Shown in pieces: positions 17,984 through 27,152 of a DNA stretch of 64,000 nt. Position 1 is the first letter of the stretch. Each line of letters starts with the position of its first letter. The notes beneath the pieces were generated by a model, which saw only the letters and a program-made list of their open reading frames with translations, did no database searches and was not told the origin of the DNA. Source of the stretch: Streptomyces sp. NK15101 (lineage in GTDB: Bacteria; Actinomycetota; Actinomycetes; Streptomycetales; Streptomycetaceae); contig NZ_JAINVG010000005.1 of NCBI RefSeq assembly GCF_020400725.1, positions 120,925-184,924 on the forward strand, in the 5' to 3' direction. The translations under genes and the position numbers were made by a program.

Positions 17984-18112
17984 CGCCACCCAACACCTCC
18001 GCGACCCACGGATCCGGCACCCCCCGCTCCGGTTCGGTACCGGGATCGCTCCTTCACCCCCCGTACACCCGACTCCCCCTGGAATGTGGGTTTCCGCGAG
18101 CACGCTGCCCGC

Positions 18113-19222
18113 GTGAGACGCATCCTGGGAATCGTCCTGGCCGTCCTGCTCCTCGGCGGCGTGGCCGCCGTCCTCGTGACGGGCGGCGACAAGGACACGG
18201 GCACGGCAACGAAGACCGTGCGAGGAGTCATCGGATCGGAGAAGGCCGAGTTCTTCGCCGATCCGCAGGTGGTGAAGGCCCTGGCCGCCAAGGGCTTCAC
18301 CGTGGGCACCGAGACCTCCGGGTCCTGGGACATGGAGGAACTGCCCCTCGACGGATACGACTTCGCCTTCCCGTCCTCCAAGGGACCGGCCGACGAACTG
18401 CGCGCGAAGGCCCGGCAGAAGGCGAAGGACAAGGCGGCGGGCGCCCCGCTGCGGCCCTTCTACTCGCCCCTCGTCGTCGTCGCGCACAGCACCGCCGCCC
18501 GGGTCCTCGCCGACAACGGCCTGGCGACCCTCGGCCCGCGCGGGACGAGCGGCACCCTGAAGATGGACGCCTACCTCGCGGCGGCCCGCGCCGACCGGAC
18601 CTGGCAGCAGCTCAAGGGCTCCGCCGGACACGCCGAGCTGAGCGGCACCCTCTTCATCACCTCCACCGACCCGGTCGCCTCCAACTCCGGCGCCCTCTAC
18701 CTCGCCGCCGCGAGCTACGTCGCCGACGGCGGGCGGGTCGCGGGCGACAAGGCCGCCGTCACCCGCACGGCCCCGCTCATGCGCAAGCTCGTCCAGGTGC
18801 AGGGCGCCCAGCAGTCCGGCTCGGACGCGCCCTTCCGGGACTTCGTCAGCGGCGTCGGCAACCCGCTCGTCCTGGTGTACGAGTCGCAGGTCGCCTCCCA
18901 GCTGCTCGCCGGGCGGTCCATGGGCGACCTCGTCGTCCTCTACCCGGACACCACGGTCAACAGCGACCACACCCTCGTACCGCTCACCGAGAACGGCCGG
19001 AAGCTCGGCGAACTCCTCGCAACCGACACCGAGTTGCGCAAGCTCGCGGTCCGTCACGGCTTCCGCCCGCAGGGCGCGGCCGACGAGTTCACCGCCGCCA
19101 CCGACGACCACACCGCATACCTCAACCAGACGTTGACCGGCGTCCGCCAGGCGCCCGTGCCCACCAGCGAGGTGCTGCACGAGATGGCGCTGCGGGCCCG
19201 CGACCAGGGGGACACCGCATGA
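18113..19222 (+). CDS. Exported solute-binding-like protein of the TelA operon
   Basis: The 369-residue protein is predicted from GTG 18113, which opens a single N-terminal hydrophobic helix (RRILGIVLAVLLLGGVAAVLV). The body resembles a type 2 periplasmic-binding fold, with GVIGSEKAEFF at the start and a late segment typical of extracellular solute-binding proteins. There is no lipobox Cys, so it would stay anchored by the helix or be cleaved. It overlaps the TelA gene as ATGA. Its ligand is unknown. The next-but-one gene carries a similar binding fold fused to a VWA domain. Confidence 0.7.
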   Translation: MRRILGIVLAVLLLGGVAAVLVTGGDKDTGTATKTVRGVIGSEKAEFFADPQVVKALAAKGFTVGTETSGSWDMEELPLDGYDFAFPSSKGPADELRAKARQKAKDKAAGAPLRPFYSPLVVVAHSTAARVLADNGLATLGPRGTSGTLKMDAYLAAARADRTWQQLKGSAGHAELSGTLFITSTDPVASNSGALYLAAASYVADGGRVAGDKAAVTRTAPLMRKLVQVQGAQQSGSDAPFRDFVSGVGNPLVLVYESQVASQLLAGRSMGDLVVLYPDTTVNSDHTLVPLTENGRKLGELLATDTELRKLAVRHGFRPQGAADEFTAATDDHTAYLNQTLTGVRQAPVPTSEVLHEMALRARDQGDTA

Positions 19223-20436
19223 CCACGCCCGACGACCCGAGAAGAACGATGGCCCTGACCCCGCCCGAGCACGACGCCCCGCTCGTCCTCACCCCGCCCG
19301 AGCCCGTGCCCGCCGTCCGCGCCGAGCAGGCCTCCGGTCTGGTGCCGCTGGACGAGTCGGTCCGCACGGAGATGGCCCGCCGGGCCGAGGAGTACGTCGG
19401 CTCGCTGTCCGGACTCGACCCGCGCTCCCCCGAGTTCGCCGGCCGGATCGGCGAGATCGCGGCGCTCGGCGCGGGCGAGATGCGCTCCGCCGCACAGCAG
19501 TCGAACCGGATGCTGGACCGCACGATCCGCTCGCTCGGCGAGGGCCCGGGCGGCGGCGACGCACAGACCCGGGTCGGCTCCTCCCTCGTCGAACTGCGGC
19601 GCACGGTCGAGGACCTGGACCCCCGCGACACCCCCGGCAAGGGTCTCAAGGGGCTGCTCTCGAAGCTCCCGGGCGGCAACAGACTGCGCGACCACGTCGC
19701 CAAGTACGCCTCCTCGCAGGCCACGCTGAACCGGATCGTCGGCTCGCTGCGCGGCGGCCAGGACGAACTGCGCCGCGACAACGCCGCTTTGCAGACCGAG
19801 CGGGCCCGGCTGTGGGAGACCATGGGCAAGCTCCAGGAGTACGCGGTGCTCACCGACGCGCTCGACGCGGCCGTGGAGGAGCGCATCGCGCTCACCCCGG
19901 ACCCGACCCAGGCGGACGCGCTGCGCGCCGACGTCCTCTTCCCGGTCCGGCAGAAGCACCAGGACCTCCTGACCCAACTCGCCGTCTGCGCCCAGGGGTA
20001 CCTGGCGATGGACGTGGTCCGCCGGAACAACGACGAGCTGATCAAGGGCGTGGACCGGGCGGCGACGACGACCCTGTCGGCGCTGCGGATCGCGGTGATG
20101 CTCGCCTCCGCGCTCGAGAACCAGCGGAAGGTCACCGAGCAGGTGAACGTGCTGCGCTCGACGACCGAGGACCTGGTCCGGGGCAACGCCGAGATGCTGG
20201 CGACGCAGGCCGGCGAGATCCAGCGGATCGCGGCGGACCCGGCGGTGGGGGCCGAGACGCTCCGCACGGCCTTCCAGCAGATCTACCGGACGCTCGACGC
20301 CATCGACACGTACAAGGTGCGGGCGACGGAGTCGATGGCGGCGACGGTCGAGTCGCTGACGGCCGAACTCCGCGAGGCGAGCGCCCACCTGGACCGCAGC
20401 CGCCGTACCGGCGCCCTCGAAGGCGGTCTCGGATGA
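19219..20436 (+). CDS. TelA/KlaA-family toxic anion resistance protein
   Basis: This 405-residue cytosolic, largely alpha-helical protein matches the TelA family, linked in other bacteria to tellurite and envelope stress tolerance. The central helices carry the family features LRRDNAALQTERARLWETM and the later GYLAMDVVRRNNDELIKGV with TTVSALR-like helix caps. It has long heptad-like stretches and no membrane segment. The start overlaps the previous stop (ATGA) and its own stop overlaps the next start (ATGA), so all three are translated as a coupled unit. Confidence 0.85.
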   Translation: MTTPDDPRRTMALTPPEHDAPLVLTPPEPVPAVRAEQASGLVPLDESVRTEMARRAEEYVGSLSGLDPRSPEFAGRIGEIAALGAGEMRSAAQQSNRMLDRTIRSLGEGPGGGDAQTRVGSSLVELRRTVEDLDPRDTPGKGLKGLLSKLPGGNRLRDHVAKYASSQATLNRIVGSLRGGQDELRRDNAALQTERARLWETMGKLQEYAVLTDALDAAVEERIALTPDPTQADALRADVLFPVRQKHQDLLTQLAVCAQGYLAMDVVRRNNDELIKGVDRAATTTLSALRIAVMLASALENQRKVTEQVNVLRSTTEDLVRGNAEMLATQAGEIQRIAADPAVGAETLRTAFQQIYRTLDAIDTYKVRATESMAATVESLTAELREASAHLDRSRRTGALEGGLG

Positions 20437-22163
20437 ACCACGGCACCAGCCCGAACACCGCCCACGGCGCCACCGGACCGGCCGCGCCCCGGACCTCCCC
20501 GAGGACGGCCCGCCGCGTCACCGCCCGGCTGCGCCGCACGGCCGCCGGCACCGTCGCCCGCCTCGCGGGCGGCCGGGGCCGCTCCCGCGGCACGACCGCC
20601 GCGCGCGCCGCCCGCACCGCGACCGCCGTCCTCGCGCTCGCGCTCCTCGCCACCGCCTGCTCCGGCGGCGGCGACGGAGACCGCCCCGACGAGCACGGCA
20701 CGGAGTACAAGGCCGGCACCCTCCGGGTCCTCGCCTCCTCCGAACTGGCCGACATGGCGCCGGTCCTCGCCGAGGCCGCCAAGGCGACCGGGGTCACCGT
20801 GCGTCCCACTTACGCCGGCACCCTGGACGCCGTCGAGCGCATCGCGTCCGGCGAGGCGGACAAGGGCTACGACGCGGTGTGGCTCTCCTCCAACGACTAC
20901 CTCCGGCTGCGCCCGGACACGGCGAAGAGGATCATCGACGAGACCCCGGTCATGACCTCGCCGGTGGCGCTCGGGGTGCGGCCCGCCACCGTCACCCGGC
21001 TCGGCTGGGACCCGGCGAAGGTGACCTGGTCGCAGCTGCACCGGGCGGTCGCCGACGGGAAGCTGACGTACGGCATGACGGACCCGAAGCGCTCCAACTC
21101 CGGTTTCTCCGCGCTCGTCTCGGTCGCCTCCGGGCTCTCCGGCGCCCAGTCCGCGCTGACCGGGCAGGACGTCACCCGGGCCACCCCGCGCCTGAAGGAG
21201 TTCTTCACGGGCCAGAAGCTGACCTCGGGCTCCTCCGGCTGGCTCGCCACGGCCTACGCCCGCCGCACCGACGTCGACGCGCTGGTGAACTACGAGTCCG
21301 TGCTGCTGTCCGCGCCCGAGAAGCTGACCGTGATCCGGCCGTCCGACGGCGTCGTGACCGCCGACTACCCGTTCACCCTGCTCACCTCGGCCCGTCCCGA
21401 GGCGAAGGAGGCGGCGGGCCGGCTCACCACCTACCTGCGCACCCCGGACGCCCAGCGGCGGATCACCGAGACGACCCTGCGCCGCCCGGTGGTCGCCGGG
21501 GTCCGCCCGGCCTCGGCGCTCGCCCGGGACCAGCGCCGCGAGCTGCCGTTCCCGGGCAGCCGGGCGGTCGCCGACGGACTGCTCGACGCGTACGACAACA
21601 CCCTGCGCCGGCCCTCCCGCACGGTCTACGTGCTCGACACCTCGGGCTCCATGGGAGGCGAGCGGCTCGACCGGCTGAAGTCCGCGCTCACCGAGCTGAC
21701 CGGCGACTTCCGGGACCGGGAGGAGGTGACCCTGATGCCCTTCGGGTCCTCGGTGAAGCAGGACGAGGTCCGTACGCACACGGTCGACCCGGCCTCGCCG
21801 AAGGCCGCGCTCGACGCGATCCGCGCCGACTCCCAGCGGCTCTCGGCCTCCGGCGGCACGGCCGTCTACTCCAGCCTCCAGGAGGCCTACCGCTTCCTGG
21901 GCAGGGCACCGTCCGACAGCTTCACCTCGGTCGTCCTGATGACGGACGGCGAGAACACCGACGGCGACCCGGCGTCGGCCTTCGACACCTTCTACCGCTC
22001 CCTCCCGGCCGAGCAGCGGCGCACCCCGGTCTTCCCGATCCTCTTCGGGGACTCCGACCGGGGCGAGCTCGACCACATCGCGAGCCTGACCGGCGGCAAG
22101 CTCTTCGACGCCACCCGGGGTTCGCTCGACGGCGCCTTCGAGGAGATCCGTGGGTACCAGTGA
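20433..22163 (+). CDS. Lipoprotein with solute-binding and VWA domains
   Basis: The 576-residue protein starts at ATG 20433 in an ATGA overlap. A long basic N-terminus precedes a lipoprotein signal with the lipobox LLATAC (Cys near residue 75). Residues about 90-370 form a type 2 solute-binding fold, as in molybdate/iron-type binding proteins. Residues about 390-570 form a von Willebrand A domain whose MIDAS begins DTSGSMGG and continues with TDGENTDGD. VWA domains bind partners through a divalent metal, so this looks like an extracellular adaptor that may sense a ligand and pass the signal on. The partner could be the exported protein upstream. Confidence 0.83.
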   Translation: MNHGTSPNTAHGATGPAAPRTSPRTARRVTARLRRTAAGTVARLAGGRGRSRGTTAARAARTATAVLALALLATACSGGGDGDRPDEHGTEYKAGTLRVLASSELADMAPVLAEAAKATGVTVRPTYAGTLDAVERIASGEADKGYDAVWLSSNDYLRLRPDTAKRIIDETPVMTSPVALGVRPATVTRLGWDPAKVTWSQLHRAVADGKLTYGMTDPKRSNSGFSALVSVASGLSGAQSALTGQDVTRATPRLKEFFTGQKLTSGSSGWLATAYARRTDVDALVNYESVLLSAPEKLTVIRPSDGVVTADYPFTLLTSARPEAKEAAGRLTTYLRTPDAQRRITETTLRRPVVAGVRPASALARDQRRELPFPGSRAVADGLLDAYDNTLRRPSRTVYVLDTSGSMGGERLDRLKSALTELTGDFRDREEVTLMPFGSSVKQDEVRTHTVDPASPKAALDAIRADSQRLSASGGTAVYSSLQEAYRFLGRAPSDSFTSVVLMTDGENTDGDPASAFDTFYRSLPAEQRRTPVFPILFGDSDRGELDHIASLTGGKLFDATRGSLDGAFEEIRGYQ

Positions 22164-22740
22164 CCGTCTGCTCGGGTACGTCGAGTCCCGCAAGAACCTC
22201 ACCGGCAGCGCCTGCGGACTGGCCGGCGTCGGGATCGCCCTCACCGGCGCGGCGGGCGGACTCTGGCCGCTGGTGATCGCCGGGCTGTACGCGGCGGGGG
22301 CGCTGATCGCCCCGCCCGAGCGCCCCGACACCCCGCGCTTCCCGGACGCGGACGAGCAACTCGACGCCCTGCGGGACGATTTCACGGCCCTGCGCGCGTA
22401 CCTGGCCGAGGTGGAGCTGCCGTCGTCCGTGCGCGAGCGGCTCACCGCGCTCGACGCCCTGGTCGAGGCCCTGCTCGAACCGGGCTGGGTGAGCGACCCG
22501 GAGCACCTGCACGTCCTGGCCCGCACGGTGCGGCAGGACGTCCCGGAGGCCGTCGACACCTTCGTGCGGACGCGGTGGTGGTCGCGGTTCACGCCGGGCG
22601 CCGAGCCCCCGGAGACCCACCTCGAGCGCCAGCTGGCCGCACTCCACGAGGAGACGACGGCCATCGCCGCCGCCCTGCGGGACGCGGAGGCGATCCGTCA
22701 GGAGACGCACACGCGCTACGTGGAGGAACGGGGCACGTGA
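22150..22740 (+). CDS. Membrane protein closing the TelA operon
   Basis: The 196-residue protein starts at GTG 22150 behind GAGGAG, overlapping the previous gene by 14 bp. Two adjacent hydrophobic segments near the N-terminus (about 18-55) form a hairpin. The rest is an acidic, helical cytosolic region with long Glu/Arg/Leu runs. No family name is certain. Linkage by overlap to the solute-binding/VWA and TelA genes makes it a likely component of the same envelope-stress module. Confidence 0.7.
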   Translation: MGTSDRLLGYVESRKNLTGSACGLAGVGIALTGAAGGLWPLVIAGLYAAGALIAPPERPDTPRFPDADEQLDALRDDFTALRAYLAEVELPSSVRERLTALDALVEALLEPGWVSDPEHLHVLARTVRQDVPEAVDTFVRTRWWSRFTPGAEPPETHLERQLAALHEETTAIAAALRDAEAIRQETHTRYVEERGT

Positions 22741-22774
22741 CCTGCGGAGTTGAGCCAGGAAGTATGTTCCGCGC

Positions 22775-23710
22775 ATGACATTCGAAAAGCGCACCGCGTC
22801 CCGTCGCACCGTCCTCACCGCCTTCGCGGCGGCGGCCACGGTGGGCGCCCCCCTGCTCACCCAACTCGCCACGCCGACCCCAGCGTTCGCCACGGGTGAC
22901 AACGACATCTACGACGACAACATCGACCTCTACACGAGCACGGACAACCCCGTGAAGGAAGGCGTCGACTACGGCCGCCGCTACCGGCGCCACGACCAGG
23001 CCGACGGCTACCTGTCCAAGCCGACCGGCTACACGGCCAAAACCGCGATCATGGCGATCCACGGCGGCCAGATCGAGCGGGCCACCTCCGAACTCTGTCT
23101 GGCGATCGCGGGTTACGACCCCGCGGACGTGACGGACCCGACCAAGCCGCCGCTGCTGCCCACGGTCCACGACTACTGGATGTTCGAGGGGATGCGCACG
23201 GAGAACAACCGCGACCTGCACGTCACCTCGGTGAACTGCAACGACCACGTCGCGCGCGTGCTCGCCACGAGCCACTTCAACGTGCTGAGCCTGCACGGCT
23301 GCTCGTACGACCAGCTGAACATCGACGAGACGGCGGTCTGGCCCTCGACGGCCGACCGGCGACTGGTCGTCGTGGGTGGTCTCAACAAGGCCTTCCGGGA
23401 CGCCCTGATGTACGAGCTGAACACCGCGGGGTTCCGTGCGGTGGATGCCCTTTCCGACAACTACAAGGTCCAGCTGGCCGACTACGCGGGCGCGGCCCCG
23501 GACAACATCTGCAACCGGACGATCCTCGGCAAGGGCGCCCAGCTGGAGATCACCGAGGACATGCGGCGGTCCCTCTTCGGCACCGACCTCACGAACTACA
23601 ACACGAGAAGCGGCCGCATCGCGAACTGGAACAACCCGCGCTTCCTCGGGTTCCGTGACGCCTGCCGCCGGGCCATCGCCACCGTCGAGGCCGGCCAGAC
23701 CATCCTCTAG
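22775..23710 (+). CDS. Tat-exported poly-gamma-glutamate hydrolase family protein
   Basis: The 311-residue protein has a twin-arginine signal (SRRTVLTAFAAAATVG, cleavage near AFATG). The mature part matches the zinc-dependent poly-gamma-glutamate hydrolase family (formerly DUF867). AIHGGQIERATSEL carries the N-terminal His and the downstream Glu of the zinc site. SLHGCSYDQ holds the later His, and VVVGGLNKAFRD is a typical family segment. These enzymes cleave gamma-glutamyl polymers, including phage or capsule material. It is monocistronic, with a strong terminator right behind. I cannot tell its physiological substrate. Confidence 0.85.
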   Translation: MTFEKRTASRRTVLTAFAAAATVGAPLLTQLATPTPAFATGDNDIYDDNIDLYTSTDNPVKEGVDYGRRYRRHDQADGYLSKPTGYTAKTAIMAIHGGQIERATSELCLAIAGYDPADVTDPTKPPLLPTVHDYWMFEGMRTENNRDLHVTSVNCNDHVARVLATSHFNVLSLHGCSYDQLNIDETAVWPSTADRRLVVVGGLNKAFRDALMYELNTAGFRAVDALSDNYKVQLADYAGAAPDNICNRTILGKGAQLEITEDMRRSLFGTDLTNYNTRSGRIANWNNPRFLGFRDACRRAIATVEAGQTIL

Positions 23711-23720
23711 CGGACGTGCG

Positions 23721-23756
23721 CCGGCCCCCGGAGCCTGAGGGGGCTCCGGGGGCCGG
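23721..23756. terminator. Perfect 15-bp hairpin
   Basis: Arms 23721-23735 and 23742-23756 pair perfectly around a 6-nt loop, 10 bp after the poly-gamma-glutamate hydrolase stop. The next gene converges. Confidence 0.85.
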
Positions 23757-23833
23757 TTGCGTCGTGGTGGGCCGTCGTGACCCCACTGGTCAGGGCGGTG
23801 TTTCGGGGCAACCCACCACGAGTCTCGGAGGGA

Positions 23834-25657
23834 CTAGCCGAGGCGCTCCACGAGGGCGCGGTACTGGTCCCACAGCTCCTTCGGCGTGTGGTCGCCGAAG
23901 GTGTTCAGGTGGTCGGGGACGAGGGCGGCCTCTTCGCGCCACACGTCACGGTCGACCTTGAGGAGGAACTCCAGGTCCTCGGCCGGCAGGTCCAGGCCCT
24001 CGGTGTCGAGGGACTCGGCGGTCGGCAGGATGCCGATCGGGGTCTCGACGCCCTCGGCCTTGCCGTCGAGGCGCTCGACGATCCACTTCAGGACGCGGCT
24101 GTTCTCGCCGAAGCCGGGCCAGACGAACTTGCCCTCGTCGTTCTTGCGGAACCAGTTCACGTAGTAGATCTTCGGCAGCTTCGCCTGGTCCGCGCCGGCG
24201 CCGACCTTGACCCAGTGGGCCATGTAGTCGCCCATGTTGTAGCCGCAGAAGGGCAGCATGGCGAAGGGGTCGCGGCGCAGCTCGCCGACCTTGCCCTCGG
24301 CGGCGGCGGTCTTCTCGGAGGCGACGTTCGCACCGAGGAAGACGCCGTGGTTCCAGTCGAAGGACTCGGTGACCAGCGGGACCGCGGAGGCGCGGCGGCC
24401 GCCGAAGAGGATCGCGGAGATCGGGACGCCCTTGGGGTCCTCCCACTCGGGGGCGATCGTCGGGCACTGGCCGGCCGGGACGGTGAAGCGGGCGTTGGGG
24501 TGGGCGGCCGGGGTCTCGGACTCCGGCGTCCAGTCGTTGCCCTTCCAGTCCGTGAGGTGCGCGGGGGCCGTCTCGGTCATCCCCTCCCACCACACGTCGC
24601 CGTCGTCGGTGAGCGCGACGTTCGTGAAGACGGAGTTGCCCCACAGGGTCTTCATGGCGTTGGCGTTGGTGTGCTCGCCGGTGCCGGGCGCGACGCCGAA
24701 GAAGCCGGCCTCGGGGTTGATCGCGTAGAGGCGGCCGTCCTCGCCGAAGCGCATCCAGGCGATGTCGTCGCCGATGGTCTCGACCGTCCAGCCGGGGATC
24801 GTGGGCTCCAGCATGGCGAGGTTGGTCTTGCCACAGGCCGACGGGAAGGCGGCGGCGACGTACTTGGCCTCGCCCTGCGGCGGGGTCAGCTTGAGGATGA
24901 GCATGTGCTCGGCGAGCCAGCCCTCGTCACGCGCCATGACGGAGGCGATGCGGAGCGCGTAGCACTTCTTGCCGAGCAGGGCGTTGCCGCCGTAGCCCGA
25001 GCCGTACGACCAGATCTCGCGGGTCTCGGGGAAGTGCGAGATGTACTTGGTGGTGTTGCAGGGCCACGGCACGTCCTCCTGGCCCTCCTCCAGGGGGGCG
25101 CCGAGGGTGTGGACGGCCTTGACGAAGAAGCCGTCGGTGCCGAGCTCGTCGAGGACGGCCTGTCCCATGCGGGTCATGGTGCGCATGGAGACGGCGACGT
25201 ACGCGGAGTCGGTGATCTCGACGCCGATGGCGGAGAGCGGGGAGCCGACGGGGCCCATGCAGAAGGGCACGACGTACATGGTGCGGCCGCGCATGGAGCC
25301 GCGGAAGATGCCCTTCTCACCGGCGAAGACGTCCTTCATCTCCGCGGGGGCCTTCCAGTGGTTGGTCGGGCCCGCGTCCTCCTCCTTCTCGGAGCAGATG
25401 AAGGTCCGGTCCTCGACGCGCGCGACGTCGGAGGGGTCGGAGGCGGCGTAGTAGGAGTTCGGGCGCTTGACCGGGTCGAGCTTCTTGAAGGTCCCCTTGG
25501 CGACGAGCTCCTCGCACAGGCGCTCGTACTCGGCCTCGGAGCCGTCGCACCAGACGATGTTGTCCGGCTGGGTGATCTCGGCGATCTCGTTCACCCAGGA
25601 GACGAGCTCCTGGTGCTGGGTGGGGACGTCGGTGGGAGCCGCGTTGTCGCGCGCCAC
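23834..25657 (-). CDS. pckG: Phosphoenolpyruvate carboxykinase (GTP)
   Basis: This 607-residue enzyme converts oxaloacetate and GTP to PEP, GDP and CO2, the first committed step of gluconeogenesis. The GTG at 25657 follows AAGGAG and precedes the family N-terminus. The P-loop variant [13 protein letters not shown] has the reactive Cys typical of GTP-dependent enzymes. The Mn-binding region and [17 protein letters not shown] (with NALLGKKC) are conserved, as is the guanine-binding C-terminal part. Full length for the family. It is monocistronic and convergent with the hydrolase gene upstream on the map. Confidence 0.96.
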   Translation of the reverse strand: MARDNAAPTDVPTQHQELVSWVNEIAEITQPDNIVWCDGSEAEYERLCEELVAKGTFKKLDPVKRPNSYYAASDPSDVARVEDRTFICSEKEEDAGPTNHWKAPAEMKDVFAGEKGIFRGSMRGRTMYVVPFCMGPVGSPLSAIGVEITDSAYVAVSMRTMTRMGQAVLDELGTDGFFVKAVHTLGAPLEEGQEDVPWPCNTTKYISHFPETREIWSYGSGYGGNALLGKKCYALRIASVMARDEGWLAEHMLILKLTPPQGEAKYVAAAFPSACGKTNLAMLEPTIPGWTVETIGDDIAWMRFGEDGRLYAINPEAGFFGVAPGTGEHTNANAMKTLWGNSVFTNVALTDDGDVWWEGMTETAPAHLTDWKGNDWTPESETPAAHPNARFTVPAGQCPTIAPEWEDPKGVPISAILFGGRRASAVPLVTESFDWNHGVFLGANVASEKTAAAEGKVGELRRDPFAMLPFCGYNMGDYMAHWVKVGAGADQAKLPKIYYVNWFRKNDEGKFVWPGFGENSRVLKWIVERLDGKAEGVETPIGILPTAESLDTEGLDLPAEDLEFLLKVDRDVWREEAALVPDHLNTFGDHTPKELWDQYRALVERLG

Positions 25658-25853
25658 GATTGCTCCTTGAAGAGGGGTTTTCAGATGTATGCCCCGTGGG
25701 GGCCGCGACCCGGATGCTTCGTAGCTGCTCATCCGGTGCCGACCGCACTCATTTGATCATCCGATGGATACGCCCATATGTCCAGGGGGGTGCACACGTG
25801 AGCATCGCCACTCATCTCCGTTACCTACGGGTGCGTAGCTAGGATCCCTTTTC

Positions 25854-26540
25854 ATGACTGCAGCAACGCCGGAAGTGACCCCGACCGAGCGCACCGTGCC
25901 GCTCCCGACGAAGCCCCGGCTCAGGGGATGGCTGCACGCGGGCATGTTCCCCGCCGTGATCGTCGCGGGCCTCGCCCTCGTCGCTCTCTCCGACTCGCCC
26001 CGCGCCCGCATCGCCTGCGGGATCTACGCCCTCACCGCCTGCCTGCTCTTCGGCATCAGCGCGCTGTACCACCGCGGCAACTGGGGCCCGCGCGGCGAGG
26101 CCGTGCTCCGGCGCCTCGACCACGCCAACATCTTCCTGATCATCGCGGGCACCTACACCCCGCTCACCCTGCTGCTGCTCCCCGACTCCACGGCGAAGCC
26201 GCTCATGTGGGCGGTCTGGGCCGCGGCCGCCGCCGGCATCGCCTTCCGCGTCTTCTGGGTCGGCGCCCCTCGCTGGCTGTACACGCCCTGCTACATCGCG
26301 ATGGGCTGGGCCGCCGTCTTCTTCCTGCCCGACTTCACGCGCGCCGGCGGCATCGCCGTCCTCGTCCTCGTCGTCGTCGGCGGACTGCTCTACAGCGCGG
26401 GCGGCGTCGTCTACGGCATCAAGCGCCCGAACCCCTCGCCGCGCTGGTTCGGCTTCCACGAGGTCTTCCACTCGCTGACCCTGGCGGCCTTCACCGTCCA
26501 CTACGTCGGCATCTCGCTGGTCGCCTACCAGCACGCCTGA
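25854..26540 (+). CDS. Hemolysin III family membrane protein
   Basis: The 228-residue protein has seven hydrophobic helices and belongs to the hemolysin III/PAQR-like family. Conserved motifs include GISALYHRGNW near helix 2, LDHANIFLIIAGTYTPL near helix 3 and the C-terminal GFHEVFHSLTLAAFTVHY with its metal-binding His residues. It probably acts as an integral membrane hydrolase or receptor-like protein; haemolysis itself is unproven for most members. TAGGAT lies at 25840-25845, only 8 nt before the ATG, and no ribosome site is seen, so a leaderless transcript is plausible. Confidence 0.88.
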   Translation: MTAATPEVTPTERTVPLPTKPRLRGWLHAGMFPAVIVAGLALVALSDSPRARIACGIYALTACLLFGISALYHRGNWGPRGEAVLRRLDHANIFLIIAGTYTPLTLLLLPDSTAKPLMWAVWAAAAAGIAFRVFWVGAPRWLYTPCYIAMGWAAVFFLPDFTRAGGIAVLVLVVVGGLLYSAGGVVYGIKRPNPSPRWFGFHEVFHSLTLAAFTVHYVGISLVAYQHA

Positions 26541-26558
26541 GCGGGGACCACGAGGGCC

Positions 26559-27152
26559 ATGAGCCTGCGCGAACGCAAGAAGGCGAAGACCCGCGCGGCG
26601 ATCCGGAAGGCCACCTACCGGCTCGCCGCCGAAGAGGGCTGGGACGCCGCCACCACCGAACGCATCGCCGCGGCCGCCGAGGTCTCCCCCTCCACCGTCG
26701 TGCGCTACTTCCCGGTCCGGGAGGACATCCTCCTCACCGCCGAGAACGACGAGGAACTGGAGGCCCGGCTGCGCGCCCGCCCCGCCGGCGAGGAACCCCT
26801 CGCCTCGCTCCGGGCGGTCGTCCTCGAAGCCGTCCGCACCGCCCTCGACGAGGAGCCCGAGGAGACCCGGCTGCGCGCCCGGCTCATGGCGGAGACCCCC
26901 GCCGTCCGCGCCCGGCTCACCGAGACCACCGCGGTCACCGGCCGCCGCCTCGCCCGCGCGATCGCCGACCGCACCGGCCGGGACGCCGACGACCTGGAGG
27001 TTCGGGTCTTCACGGCGGCGGCCCTCGGCGCCCTGCGCGAGGCGACCCTGTACTGGGCCGAGCACGGCAGCACCGACGACCTCCTCGCCCTCGTCGACCG
27101 GGCGGTCGGCACGGTCAGGAGCGGTCTGACGTCCTCACGACCGGTCCCCTAG
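26559..27152 (+). CDS. TetR family transcriptional regulator
   Basis: The 197-residue regulator has an N-terminal helix-turn-helix (about 12-58, ending VSPSTVVRYFPVREDIL) and an Ala/Arg-rich helical ligand-binding domain. The start ATG lies 18 bp after the hemolysin III stop, in the same direction, so the two may be co-transcribed and the regulator could control that operon. Its last 18 bp overlap the end of the convergent GH26 gene. The ligand is unknown. Confidence 0.88.
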   Translation: MSLRERKKAKTRAAIRKATYRLAAEEGWDAATTERIAAAAEVSPSTVVRYFPVREDILLTAENDEELEARLRARPAGEEPLASLRAVVLEAVRTALDEEPEETRLRARLMAETPAVRARLTETTAVTGRRLARAIADRTGRDADDLEVRVFTAAALGALREATLYWAEHGSTDDLLALVDRAVGTVRSGLTSSRPVP

